Assembly (NCBI GenBank): GCA_963700895.1
Contig: CAVOZI010000018.1
Location: 1-64,000, forward strand
Reading direction: 5' to 3'
Length of the DNA stretch: 64,000 bases
From: Anderseniella sp963700895
Lineage (GTDB): Bacteria; Pseudomonadota; Alphaproteobacteria; Rhizobiales; Aestuariivirgaceae
Part shown: positions 34,010-43,274 of the stretch, one piece after another
Layout of the letters: every line of letters starts with the position of its first letter
Position numbering within the stretch: position 1 is the stretch's first letter
Program-made: the position numbers and the translations under genes
Notes under the pieces: model-generated
The model's database searches: none
The model's input: only the letters and a program-made list of their open reading frames with translations
What the model was told of the DNA's origin: nothing

Positions 34010-35911
34010 CTACTGAGCGGAGCATTGTTGGAGGCGCTTAGGCTTTGTCATCTTAGCGAGTGCTTCTGCTGAAGCACACAAAGGAACATCAATTGCCGCA
34101 AAGCCGTCCAGAAAGAGCTTTCTATCCACCTCGCGCTCGAACACCCAGCCCTGATTTAAGAGAAGTTCGGCGGAAAGATTGGGATAGTGTTCTAGCAATT
34201 CAGCGCGCGCACGCGAGGCGTCGTCGTGCCGGCCGAGAAACGCAAGGCTCATGGGAAGGAACAGGCGCGCTCCCTTAGAGCGGGCCTCGGCCGGTGCTCG
34301 TGAAATGAGTGCAACCGCATCCTCGAAACGCCGAGCAAAAAAGTAGGCATCTTTAATCGTCATGAGCGTACCGGCAGTTGCAAGCGGATCAAGTCTCAGG
34401 ACCTTATCTGCCAACTCCGCAGCCTGCTCGGGGTGCCCGCTCCAGGCAAACACGGCAGCCGCAAACTTCATGACTGTGATATTGGCGGGATTGAACTTGA
34501 GGGCAGCCCTCAACTCTGCCTCGGCATCGATGTAGCTACCACGGTTGAAGTAATACCAGGCAAGTGCGACGCGCGGTTCGGGGCCGGAAGGATCGAGATC
34601 GACGGCCTTCCTGGCGTCGGCCTCCATTTCTCGCATCACCTGCTCATAGTCCGCCCCGTCATGCGTAGTGTTGTACCGGATCCTGGCCCGAATGGCATAG
34701 GCGCGGGCGAATTCCGGATCGAGCGCGATGGCCTTGGAAGCTGCTTCCAGACCAAAGGTGCGGGCTTCCCTGGTGAACTTCCCCATGGCTTCGACAGCCA
34801 GCAGATAGAAGTCGTATGCCGAGAGGCTGGTATTAGGCCGTGACCTTGCCTTGCGGATCTCGCTTGCGGTCAATGCCCCGGAGGCTTCGGCGCTGCCCAG
34901 TGCTGCAGCCACCTGTTCGGCAAGCTCGCTCTGCACGAGCAAGGCATCTGTCGTCGGTCGATCCCAGCGTTGCGACCAGAGCACCGTCCCGTTCGACACG
35001 CTGATGAGTTGTGCCGACACCCGTAATCTCTCGCTCTCAGGTTGGATGGTTCCCTGCAGCAGGTAGGAGGCACCGAGGTCATCGCCTATGGCTCGTACCA
35101 TGTCGGCCTTGTCTTTGTAGGCGGCGACGGAGTTACTGGCGACAATATCGAGGTCAGCAAAACGCGAAAGGTCAGTGATGATGTCCTCGGTAAGGCCATC
35201 GGCAAGTCGTCGCGCGGCCTCGTCGGCTGAAAGGCTCGTTAGCGGCATAACGGCGAGAGAAGGTTGACCATGCCGCGGCGGCTCGCGCTGGGTGAAATGC
35301 CAAAGCAGGACACCCGATGCAACGACAAGGAGCCCGGCAATAGTCCCCATGATCCTTCTGCGTTGCACGATCCCAGCCAGCAAGCGCACGTGCACCGGCC
35401 TCATCTGGCCATCGACTGCCACGCGATAGATCGCGATGGGCTTTGCGATATTCTTGACAGTTTTTTGACCGAGCGACTCGAATGTGACGTCGACCTTGCC
35501 ACGCACTTGCTCAAAGACGCCACGTGAAATGCAAATACCTCCCGGTTCGGCCAGGGACTCGATACGGGCGGCAACGTTTACTCCATCACCGAGTAGGTCG
35601 TCGCCTTCGATCACGACGTCACCAATATTGATCCCTATACGAAAGCTGAGACCGGCCGTGGCCGCAGAACCAGTCGTCAGCCCCGACTGGATGGCAATGG
35701 CGGCCTCGACAGCTTCCACGGCGCTACCAAACTCGGCGACGATGCTGTCGCCGGCACCGCCGAAGATGCGTCCGCGGTGCGCGGCGATGACCTTAGCGAA
35801 AATCCCGCGTGCCACACGCAGCGCCGCAAGAGTGCCACTCTCATCGGCCTCCATCAGCCGGCTATAGCCTGCAACATCTGCAGCAAGAATAGTCGTAAGC
35901 TTTCGCGTCAT
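34010..35911 (-). CDS. Adenylate cyclase with TPR repeats
   Basis: 633 residues. The class III cyclase domain spans 1-170: D12 in ILAADVAGYS, second Asp in FGGAGDSIVAEF, and NVAARIESLAEPG. A basic stretch and a membrane helix follow at about 187-205 (GLLVVASGVLLW), then a FlgO/TolB-like segment (SLAVMPLTSLSADEA) and TPR repeats to about 600. Layout suggests a cytoplasmic cyclase and a periplasmic sensor part. It is convergent with the SAM-cyclase gene. The start is next to caaatcgc, with no strong ribosome site. Confidence 0.88.
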   Translation of the reverse strand: MTRKLTTILAADVAGYSRLMEADESGTLAALRVARGIFAKVIAAHRGRIFGGAGDSIVAEFGSAVEAVEAAIAIQSGLTTGSAATAGLSFRIGINIGDVVIEGDDLLGDGVNVAARIESLAEPGGICISRGVFEQVRGKVDVTFESLGQKTVKNIAKPIAIYRVAVDGQMRPVHVRLLAGIVQRRRIMGTIAGLLVVASGVLLWHFTQREPPRHGQPSLAVMPLTSLSADEAARRLADGLTEDIITDLSRFADLDIVASNSVAAYKDKADMVRAIGDDLGASYLLQGTIQPESERLRVSAQLISVSNGTVLWSQRWDRPTTDALLVQSELAEQVAAALGSAEASGALTASEIRKARSRPNTSLSAYDFYLLAVEAMGKFTREARTFGLEAASKAIALDPEFARAYAIRARIRYNTTHDGADYEQVMREMEADARKAVDLDPSGPEPRVALAWYYFNRGSYIDAEAELRAALKFNPANITVMKFAAAVFAWSGHPEQAAELADKVLRLDPLATAGTLMTIKDAYFFARRFEDAVALISRAPAEARSKGARLFLPMSLAFLGRHDDASRARAELLEHYPNLSAELLLNQGWVFEREVDRKLFLDGFAAIDVPLCASAEALAKMTKPKRLQQCSAQ

Positions 35912-35936
35912 GCGATTTGAGCTCGCCAGGGTTCAA

Positions 35937-36301
35937 TTACTGATCGACGTAGAGCTTGTTCGAAATGCGCCGTTCTCCATTCAGTTTGATCAACTGGTAC
36001 GTATCCAGAAACTTGCCGGCACAGTCAAAGTCTGCCACGGCGGCAACATCATTGAGTATGCGCATATTCAGGATTTTGCCGACTCCAGTTTAGGCAGGGT
36101 GGCATCGTCCGAGACCCACTTGTCGATCGTCTGCCCCATGGGACGGCTCCACAATACCAACTTGCCTTCTGCGTTCTTCGCGTAGCCCATGATGTGGGCG
36201 TCATCGAGCGCAAAGGCTCGTTCCAGACGCGCCCGGTCTTTTGTCTGATAGCCCTCGAAATAATGGAAGATCGTCTCCTTGATTGTTTCGTAATCGTCCA
36301 T
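35937..36301 (-). pseudogene. NTF2-like (lumazine-binding type) protein, frameshifted
   Basis: The start at 36301 has ggga just upstream and gives MDDYETIKETIFHYFEGYQT, then a DDAHIMGYAKN and SRPMGQTIDKWV. A one-base shift near 36070 then leads to GKILNMRILNDVAAVADFDC, AGKFLDTYQLIKLNGE and KLYVDQ, the normal end of this small NTF2/SnoaL-like family (Lumazine_bd_2). As written the first frame stops after LESAKS. So it is either a recent frameshift or a sequencing slip. Confidence 0.8.
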
Positions 36302-36563
36302 GGCTTGTCTCCCGCAACCGGTACCATCAACTCTGCGCCTCATGTCGGGTGAGATCAATCAAGAAGACTGGCACGCTAGTTCTGCGTTACCAGGCCTTAT
36401 GGTCTGCTATGGGTCAAGTGCGGCCGGTTTCGCGCTTCCCTGAGAATGTCTCCTATGCACCCGAAAGCTGCCAACTCCCGGCGCGGCCTGAGTAGTCCGG
36501 AATGTGTTAAGACCCGTCATCAGCTCTAGCAAACGATAGACCTCGACTTCGCCATTCCGGCAT

Positions 36564-37862
36564 TTAGGCTATCCTCACTATGCCCAGCAGCAAGCCAATC
36601 AGTGCACACCCACCCAGCGTCTTGCCAAGGCCCAGATGAAACTTCAGCAGCATGATTGCCGAAAGTGCAAACAGCGCGACGGCTGCAAGTTTGACGGTGC
36701 TCCAGACGGGCCATGTCATGGAGAGAAGGCCGTTCTCGATGCGTGTGACTTCGCCAAAAATGACATGCAGGCCGAACCACAGCGCCAGATTGGCGATCAC
36801 CCCGACAACGGCAGCGGTGATGGCGGCCAGCGCACCCGACAGACGCGGCATGTGGGCCAACCGCTCGACATAGGGCGCGCCTGCGAATATCCACAGGAAG
36901 CAGGGCGCGAAGGTCACCCACAGAGCCATCAGCGCGCCAGCCATTCCCATCCCGACCGATCCGAGCAATCCGGCTGAACGGAAGCCTGCCATGTAGCCGA
37001 CGAACTCGGTGACCAGTATCAGCGGGCCGGGCGTTGTTTCGGCTAGACCGAGGCCATCTATCATTTGTTCGGCTGTCAGCCAGTTGTGGGTCTCCACCGC
37101 CTGCTGCCCCATGTAGGCCAACACCGCATAGGCGCCGCCAAACGTCACTACTGAAAGCTTGGAGAAGAACAGACCGATTTGCACCAGCAGGTGATCGGGA
37201 CCGGTCACCATTGCCACAGCGACAACTGGCGCAAACCAGATCACCAGCCAGGTGATAATAGTACGCAAAGTGCAAGATGTAGCTACTTTTGTCGGCAACG
37301 ATACAAATTGCTGGCCGCTGTTCGTTGCAGTCATCAGCCAGCCAACGGTACCGGCGGCGGCGATGACCAACGGAAAGGGAACTGCGAAGACAAACAGCGC
37401 AAAGAAGGCCAGAGTGGCAATGATCCAATGCACACGCAATTTGAGGGCGCGCTTCGAGACCCGAAGCAGGGCCTCAATCACGATTGCAAGTACGGCGGCC
37501 TTGATGCCGAAGAAGGCAGCTTCTACCAGCGGCAGTCGTCCGAATAACGAGTAGAGTACGGTAATGACCAGCACCACGGCAGCGCCCGGCAGGACAAACA
37601 GCAGACCCGCCATCAGGCCGCCTTTAACCCCGTGCAACCGCCATCCGGCGTAGGTGGCCAATTGCATAGCTTCCGGCCCCGGCAACAGCATGCAGAAGTT
37701 TAGCGCACGCAAGTACTCCTGTTCGTCGAGCCACGACCGTTGCTCGACAAGTTCGCGGTGCATGAGCGCAATCTGCCCGGCAGGACCGCCGAATGACAGG
37801 AGGCCAATGCGAGCGAATACGCGGAATGCGTCTGGCACGGAAACCTGGTTGCTTTCCGTCAT
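36564..37862 (-). CDS. chrA: Chromate efflux transporter ChrA
   Basis: 432 residues with two homologous halves. The first has RIGLLSFGGPAGQIALMHRE and LPGPEAMQLATYAGW, the second KLSVVTFGGAYAVLAYMGQQ and ETTPGPLILVTEFVGY; these FGG and PGP motifs define the CHR family. It is an inner-membrane antiporter that expels chromate from the cytoplasm. The start lies 3 bases after the stop of the chrB gene, so they form one operon. Confidence 0.92.
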   Translation of the reverse strand: MTESNQVSVPDAFRVFARIGLLSFGGPAGQIALMHRELVEQRSWLDEQEYLRALNFCMLLPGPEAMQLATYAGWRLHGVKGGLMAGLLFVLPGAAVVLVITVLYSLFGRLPLVEAAFFGIKAAVLAIVIEALLRVSKRALKLRVHWIIATLAFFALFVFAVPFPLVIAAAGTVGWLMTATNSGQQFVSLPTKVATSCTLRTIITWLVIWFAPVVAVAMVTGPDHLLVQIGLFFSKLSVVTFGGAYAVLAYMGQQAVETHNWLTAEQMIDGLGLAETTPGPLILVTEFVGYMAGFRSAGLLGSVGMGMAGALMALWVTFAPCFLWIFAGAPYVERLAHMPRLSGALAAITAAVVGVIANLALWFGLHVIFGEVTRIENGLLSMTWPVWSTVKLAAVALFALSAIMLLKFHLGLGKTLGGCALIGLLLGIVRIA

Positions 37863-37865
37863 TGC

Positions 37866-38676
37866 TCAAGCCCTCATCGGCTGCCAACCGTGGCGTTCGC
37901 CCGATGCCAGACACAAACGGGCATACAGGGCATCGTATATAGGAAAGCCCAGCTGCATCACATGGTGATCAGTCTCGCCGATCAGTGAATTACCGAGCAT
38001 GACGCCAAGCAGGCCGGCTGCCTCGGGGGCCAACTCGTTGTGATCGGTGTCCGCACCCCTGACAATAACCGCGAGCCGCGCGAGCGCCGGATCATCGATG
38101 TCGAACTCACGCAACAAGGTGTCAAAGCTGCAAAGTTCTCCGTCATGCTCGATGTCAGCCCCAGGCGTGTCGAACGAGATGGCGCCAAGTTCTTCCGCGA
38201 TGTCGATCACCCAATCCGGCTCGGCAAACAGTATTCTCGCATCTGGATCAATGAAGCGTCTGATCAGCCAAGGGCAGGCCACGCGATCAATCTTCGGATT
38301 GATGCGGGTCACCCAGACGCTCCGCGGTGCAGCTAAAGGGCAGAGATGGCTTTGACCGACAGTCGGCAAACCAGCGTCGATCCAGCCATCGACGGCCCCC
38401 TTGCAAGGCGCGAGCGTTGTAGCCAGCTTCACGGAGCAGCGCTGCGGAGATCTGGGATACGTTGTGGCCATGCATGCAGTTGACGACAAGCAGGCTGTCT
38501 CGTCGCATGGACTGGGCCCACTCAACCACTTCCAAGTGATTGCGCCAGCGTGAGCCGGGCAGGAAGCGGGATTGTGGTTCGATCGCTGCGGGGCGGCGAA
38601 CGTCAAATACTCGCAGAGGCTCCGCCTTCGCGAGTCGTAGAGACAGTTCTTGAGCGGAGATGAAAAAATCGCCCAT
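37866..38676 (-). pseudogene. chrB: Rhodanese-ChrB fusion gene with frameshift
   Basis: Started at the ATG at 38676 (MGDFFISAQELSLRLAKAEP), the first half is a rhodanese domain with an active-site loop VVNCMHGHNVS (Cys kept). A shift in a run of five G (plus-strand C, 38396-38400) separates it from the second half, which reads GWIDAGLPTVGQ and then VWVTRINPKIDRVACPWLIR, the ChrB domain, with FDTPGADIEHDGELCSF. The parent protein is a known type of rhodanese-ChrB fusion that regulates or assists chromate resistance. As sequenced the product would be cut off. Confidence 0.8.
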
Positions 38677-39056
38677 GGGCTGGTTCGCTCCATAACAGAG
38701 TGAACGGCGCTTGGGCGATTTGCCTGACGGGGCGGCCGGTAATGCCCCGCTCACGAACGTTAGCGTGCACTCCTTCCGAAGACAATGCTTTCGACAGGGC
38801 AGGTCAGTAATTAACCGGTTAAGTCCGAAAGGGGTCATGAGCGGTCGGTTTAGGCTCCCCCAGAGATTGTCTGCTGTTGCTCCAAAATCGGACTATCTGC
38901 CTGACCGCCCAAACCGGTTACTTTGTGCCAGACATTGCCAGCTTCATTGTCGAAGATTGCACCGCCATAGCTTGCTATCCTTGGGCACAGTTGCCAATGC
39001 TGGCCGATCGCCCATAATCCGGGTCCGGCACAATCGGCACCAGGAGGGCGTGATCC
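38677..39056. other. Intergenic stretch
   Basis: 380 bases between the divergent chrB and methyltransferase genes. It should hold promoters in both directions. Apart from aggagggcg before the methyltransferase start, I see no motif I can name. Confidence 0.35.
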
Positions 39057-39881
39057 ATGCCAACGGCGATTGCTGATCATTGGGGTCAAGGAGACGTTTA
39101 TGGCAGGATCATCGACGCCATGCAGGCTGCCGGGATATCGCCTGATAATGTGACTGTCGAGCAGTTGACCCCGGTAGACCATCTTCATGCGCGGGGTTTT
39201 CCGGCCACCGTGGAACTTGCTGACAAGCTGCCGATAAAGGAAGGCCAGCATCTGGTTGATGTCGGTTCCGGCATTGGAGGCCCTGCGCGCTATATCGCAA
39301 AGCGTTTCGGGTGCACGGTCAGCGGCGTGGACATTACCCCTGCATTCGTCGAGGCAGCCAACAAGCTCACTGCCCTCGTTGGGATGGATGGCATTGTAGA
39401 TGTACAGCTCGGAGATGGACACGAACTCCCATATGCCGATGAAGCTTTTGACGGGGGCTATACCCAACACGTCACCATGAACGTGGCGGATCGTCCCAGA
39501 TTTTTTGCCGAGGCCTTTCGCGTTCTCAAGCCGGGGGCGTTCTTCGCGCTGACGGAGCACGGTCGTGGTCGGAAGGGGCAACCGCACTATCCATGCCCGT
39601 GGTCTGAGGATGGATCTGGTGCCTATCTGGTCACGCCCGCTGACACCCGGCGACTTCTGGAAGAGGCGGGCTTCGAAGCAATCGAGATAGAAGACACAGG
39701 CGACAAGTACCTCGTGGGCTACAGGAAGGCGATGGAGCTGGCAGCCAGGGGAGAACTGCCGCCGTTCGGTACCCACATCCTTCTCGGTGAGAGTGCTCCG
39801 GCGAAGACCAGAAACGCTGCCCGGAATATCGAGGAAGGAAGGACGCACCCCATTCAGGTCATCTGCCTCAAGCCGGGTTGA
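39057..39881 (+). CDS. SAM-dependent methyltransferase
   Basis: 274 residues, good ribosome site (aggaggg). Class I motif I VDVGSGIGGPARYIAKR at about 68, post-I acid in VSGVDITPAF, motif II region LPYADEAFDGGYTQHVTMNV, and a C-terminal HPIQVICLKPG. The pattern resembles sarcosine/dimethylglycine or phosphoethanolamine methyltransferases, so a small amine substrate is plausible. It is followed 113 bases later by the nitronate monooxygenase gene. Confidence 0.85.
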   Translation: MPTAIADHWGQGDVYGRIIDAMQAAGISPDNVTVEQLTPVDHLHARGFPATVELADKLPIKEGQHLVDVGSGIGGPARYIAKRFGCTVSGVDITPAFVEAANKLTALVGMDGIVDVQLGDGHELPYADEAFDGGYTQHVTMNVADRPRFFAEAFRVLKPGAFFALTEHGRGRKGQPHYPCPWSEDGSGAYLVTPADTRRLLEEAGFEAIEIEDTGDKYLVGYRKAMELAARGELPPFGTHILLGESAPAKTRNAARNIEEGRTHPIQVICLKPG

Positions 39882-39994
39882 GACCGAACGAGGGCCGGCA
39901 TGCCAAACTGTCAATCGCCCTGAATTGAGTTCACACTGCGCTGGCAGTCCAGCCGCAGGGCTGCGCCGTTGAGCAACAGATACAGAGAGGCCGG

Positions 39995-41146
39995 ATGTGG
40001 TCACGCAATGAACTGACCGAGCGCCTGAAGCTCGACTGGCCGATCTTTCAGGCCCCGATGGGCGACTATACCACGCCTGCCCTGGCAGCCGCGGTAGCAG
40101 ACAGCGGCGGCCTGGGTGGTCTGGGTATGTGGGGATACTCTGCTGAGGACGCGGAGCGGCGCATCTCAGGCTTCAGGCAACTGACGGCAGGCAGCCTGAA
40201 CGTGAACTATCCGCTATGGGAGCATCCTGGAGACTTGTCCGGCATGGGACCGGAAATGCGGGCGCGGCTGCAGGCGCTTTATGACGAAAAAGGGCTCGGG
40301 TCCGTTCCGCAACCACGACCTTCAGCCGGGGAAGTGGACGAGGATCATCTCGATGTTCTGAAGAGACTGCGGCCAGAAGTGGTCAGCTTCCATTTTGGCC
40401 TGCCCGATGACGACATCCTGGCTGCAGTCAAGGAAGCCGGCATCTTCGTCATATGCAGCGCTACAACAGTTTCGGAAGCCAAGGCGCTGGAGGCGCGGGG
40501 TGTCGATGCAATCATTGCCCAGGGCATCGAAGCTGGCGGGCATCGCGGGACGTTTTCGGGAACGCACATTTCGATGCAACCCGGCTTGTTCGCGCTGGTG
40601 CCCCAGGTCGTTGATGCGGTGAATGTGCCCGTTATTGCGGCAGGTGGCATAGCCGATGGGCGAGGTATCGCAGCGGCCCTGATGCTGGGAGCGAGCGCCG
40701 TCCAGATCGGCACCGCGTTCCTGCGTTGCGAAGAGGCAAACGTACCCGGGCAAAATCGCGAAAGGCTGGCCACAGCCAGTGACAGCAGCACCGTCGTCTC
40801 CGATGTTGTGACGGGCCGCCCGGCCAGGTTCATCAGGAACCGGCTGATTGATGAGCTCAGTGCCGAAGGCCTGGAGCCATTGCCGTTCCCCGCGCAATCG
40901 GAACTTACCTACCCCCTACAACAGGCCGGAGACGATGAGCTTATGGGCTTGTACGCGGGCCAATCCGCGGCGCTAACGCGTGACCTGCCAGCTGCCAAAT
41001 TGATTGAAGCACTTGTAGAAGAGACAAACGAGAACTCTCGGCCGGTTTGGCGGGCCAACCGGTCATCTCGCCTGATCGCGCTTGCTCGAAACCAAACTTC
41101 AAACCGCCTGTCGGTGCTCAGGAAGCGAAGTTCAGAGCAAGCATGA
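39995..41146 (+). CDS. Nitronate monooxygenase-like flavoenzyme
   Basis: 383 residues behind gagaggccgg. FMN barrel motifs: PIFQAPMGDYTTPALAAAVA at the start, VSFHFGLPDDDILAAVKEAG, ICSATTVSEAKALEARGVD, QGIEAGGHRG (catalytic His) and PVIAAGGIADGRGIAAALML. This is the 2-nitropropane dioxygenase type, which oxidises nitronates or related toxic intermediates. It closes a two-gene set with the methyltransferase; the downstream side is an IS630 element. Confidence 0.9.
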   Translation: MWSRNELTERLKLDWPIFQAPMGDYTTPALAAAVADSGGLGGLGMWGYSAEDAERRISGFRQLTAGSLNVNYPLWEHPGDLSGMGPEMRARLQALYDEKGLGSVPQPRPSAGEVDEDHLDVLKRLRPEVVSFHFGLPDDDILAAVKEAGIFVICSATTVSEAKALEARGVDAIIAQGIEAGGHRGTFSGTHISMQPGLFALVPQVVDAVNVPVIAAGGIADGRGIAAALMLGASAVQIGTAFLRCEEANVPGQNRERLATASDSSTVVSDVVTGRPARFIRNRLIDELSAEGLEPLPFPAQSELTYPLQQAGDDELMGLYAGQSAALTRDLPAAKLIEALVEETNENSRPVWRANRSSRLIALARNQTSNRLSVLRKRSSEQA

Positions 41147-41272
41147 TGATCGCTACGACAGCCAAAGCAAACACCCAGGTGGCAAGTGTCATACCTCGCG
41201 CTTCAATCTCAGGCTCACGGTGATCGTCGTAATGCATTGTAGAGGCCTCCACCGTTCAGCCCCTGCCTACTA

Positions 41273-42429
41273 CCAACCGGCATTGATCAGTACCGATGCG
41301 CCCAGTCACGCAAGCCGATGGACATGATCTTCCAGGGCTGGTCGATGAGGTTGTTCCAAGCCTGACATGATAGGGCGACAATTTCCTCGTAGGAGCGGAA
41401 GACCCGATTGGACAGCCAGTTGTCACGCAGGTACTGCCAGACGTTCTCAACCGGATTGAGTTCCGGCGACTTCGGCGGCAGGAACAGCAGCGTGATGTTG
41501 CCGGGGACCTTGAGCTGCTTCGAGGCATGCCACCCAGCCTGGTCGAGGATGAGGACGGCATGGGCGCCGATATCGACCTGGGCACTGATCTCGACAAGAT
41601 GCGCATTCATGGCCTCGGTATCACACCACGGCATCACCAGGCCGGCCCCCTTGCCCCTGGCCGGGCAGATGGCCCCGAAGATATAGGCCGATGAAGTGCG
41701 CTGGTCCTGCGGGGCTGATGGCCTGGTGCCACGCCGGGCCCAGCGCCGGGTGATCTTGTTCTTCTGCCCGATACGGGCCTCATCCTGCCACCACAGCTCT
41801 ATCGCGGTGTCGGCCGGCAGGCCACACTGGATGGCGTCGATCTGTTCCGGGAAGCTTTTTTTTAAAATGCTCTGCCTGCAACTCGTTCTGGGCATGATGG
41901 TGTGGCCGGGCCGACAGCTTGCGGTAGCCCATCGCCTTCAACATCCGCCCCAACGTGCTTTCATCAATGGAGATGCGGTACTCCCGGTACACCCACTGGA
42001 CCAGGTCCTTCAGGCGCCAGCGCACCACCTCGTCAATCGCCGGGATCGGGCCACGCTCAATCAGTTCAACCAGCGCCTGCCGCTGTGCCTCGTTCAGCTT
42101 CGGCACCCGCCCGGGCGCCTTGCCATCCAGCAGGCCATCGGGACCTCTGGCGTTGAACCGCACCACCCAGTCACGGATGATCTGCGCCGTGACACCGCCA
42201 ACCTCCGCGGCAGCCCGGCGTGAGCCGCCATCATAAATACTCGCCAAGGCCAACAGACGCCGGGTCTGGTTGGCATCCTTCGATGCCCGGGCCAGAACCC
42301 TCATATCCGTGGCAGAGAAGTCAGAGCGAAGGGGTGTCGCAGCAACCATGGCAAACCTCCTGTTTGCCACATCGAGTCAGACAATCGCTGATTTGCCTAC
42401 CCACTTGAGTCAGCCACTACGCCGGTTGG
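41273..42429 (-). mobile_element. IS630-family element, second type (1157 bp)
   Basis: Flanked by TA at 41271-41272 and 42430-42431, with inverted ends ccaaccggcattgatc (left) and ccaaccggcgtagtgg (right, reversed). Its transposase is unlike the one at 15.4 kb, so it is a separate subgroup. Confidence 0.85.
41287..42349 (-). CDS. IS630-family transposase, -1 frameshift type
   Basis: Started at 42349 (aggagg, 6 bases upstream). The first frame (MVAATPLRSDFSATDMRVLA) contains the winged helix and runs to about 41780. The DDE part lies in the other frame: ELWWQDEARIGQKN (Asp), AVLILDQAGWHASKQL (Asp) and SPELNPVENVWQYL (Glu). They join at eight A and a G on the coding strand (41856-41863), a typical slippery site. 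All catalytic residues are intact. Confidence 0.85.
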
Positions 42430-42848
42430 TATACGACCTTATTTATATCACAGTTTGACCGCCTGAAATCAGACATTTCTGGGACCTTCCGAGCTAAATG
42501 CCGCGGTGCCAATGTCCGTTCAGGGTCAGAAGCGGAAGTTTTCGGCTTCCCCGGATACCGTCTGTTCCACCTCCCAAAGCGGACATTGTGACGACCCGAT
42601 CAAGCTTGGTGATCATGCTTGCATGCCGGGTTCCTGGTATGTGACGGGCGTGACGTTTGTTTTGACCGGGTGCTGCGTGAACGCACTGGACTTGCCGTCC
42701 AAACCGAGCATGGATGTCTGTTAGAAGGATGCTGCCCGACCGGGCCTTCAGCCGCCGGCGATAACCCTTCTTCTGACGCCCGCCCGAGCGCGGGCTTCGG
42801 GTGGTGCAGGCATCGGATTGGCCGATGCCACCATCCATGGAGGGTATC
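42430..42848. other. Intergenic stretch with an inverted repeat
   Basis: About 420 bases. caatgtccg at 42509 and cggacattg at about 42582 form a 9-base inverted repeat 65 bases apart, and gcccgcccgagcgcgggc around 42780 is a hairpin. There is no supported gene. It may hold the promoter of the DUF2924-recombinase operon, and possibly an attachment site. Confidence 0.35.
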
Positions 42849-43274
42849 ATGGTTCCTGGATCAGACTCATCATCAAGCGAGCAACCGGTCACCAGTACGA
42901 TTGACGATATACGTTCGCTATCGCGGTCTGACCTGCTTGAGCGTTGGACCCAGGACTGGGACAAGGAACCGCCCAAGTATGTCAGCCGCCGGTTGCTGGA
43001 GCTGTCGGCCGCCTGGCACCTGCAATGCCGGATTTACGGCGGTCCTGACCGGGAGTTACGCCGTCTGTTGCGGAGAGGTAGTAGGTCTGAAGGGGGCAGT
43101 CCCTCCATCAAGCCCGGCACCCGGCTGGTGCGGGAGTGGAATGGTCGAACCCATCATGTCGAGGTGCTGAACAAAGGTTTCCGCTGGAATGACCGGACCT
43201 ACAGGTCACTGAGCTCCATCGCGAAGGCCATCACCGGTGCTCACTGGTCCGGTCCACGGTTCTTCGGCCTGTGA
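42849..43274 (+). CDS. DUF2924 protein
   Basis: 141 residues, started at the ATG at 42849 which has ggaggg 5 bases before it (an earlier start adds 16 residues without support). Motifs: LLERWTQDWDKEPPKYVSRR, LLELSAAWHLQCRIYGG, PGTRLVREWNGRTHHVEVL and FRWNDRTYRSLSSIAKAITG, all DUF2924. This family nearly always lies directly before a large serine recombinase in alphaproteobacterial mobile regions, as here; its stop overlaps the recombinase start by one base. It may be an accessory or directionality factor, a guess from context. Confidence 0.9.
   Translation: MVPGSDSSSSEQPVTSTIDDIRSLSRSDLLERWTQDWDKEPPKYVSRRLLELSAAWHLQCRIYGGPDRELRRLLRRGSRSEGGSPSIKPGTRLVREWNGRTHHVEVLNKGFRWNDRTYRSLSSIAKAITGAHWSGPRFFGL

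Noticed and set aside
38850..40004. A 384-residue frame opposite the methyltransferase
   Set aside because: It overlaps a motif-complete gene and has no recognisable domain.
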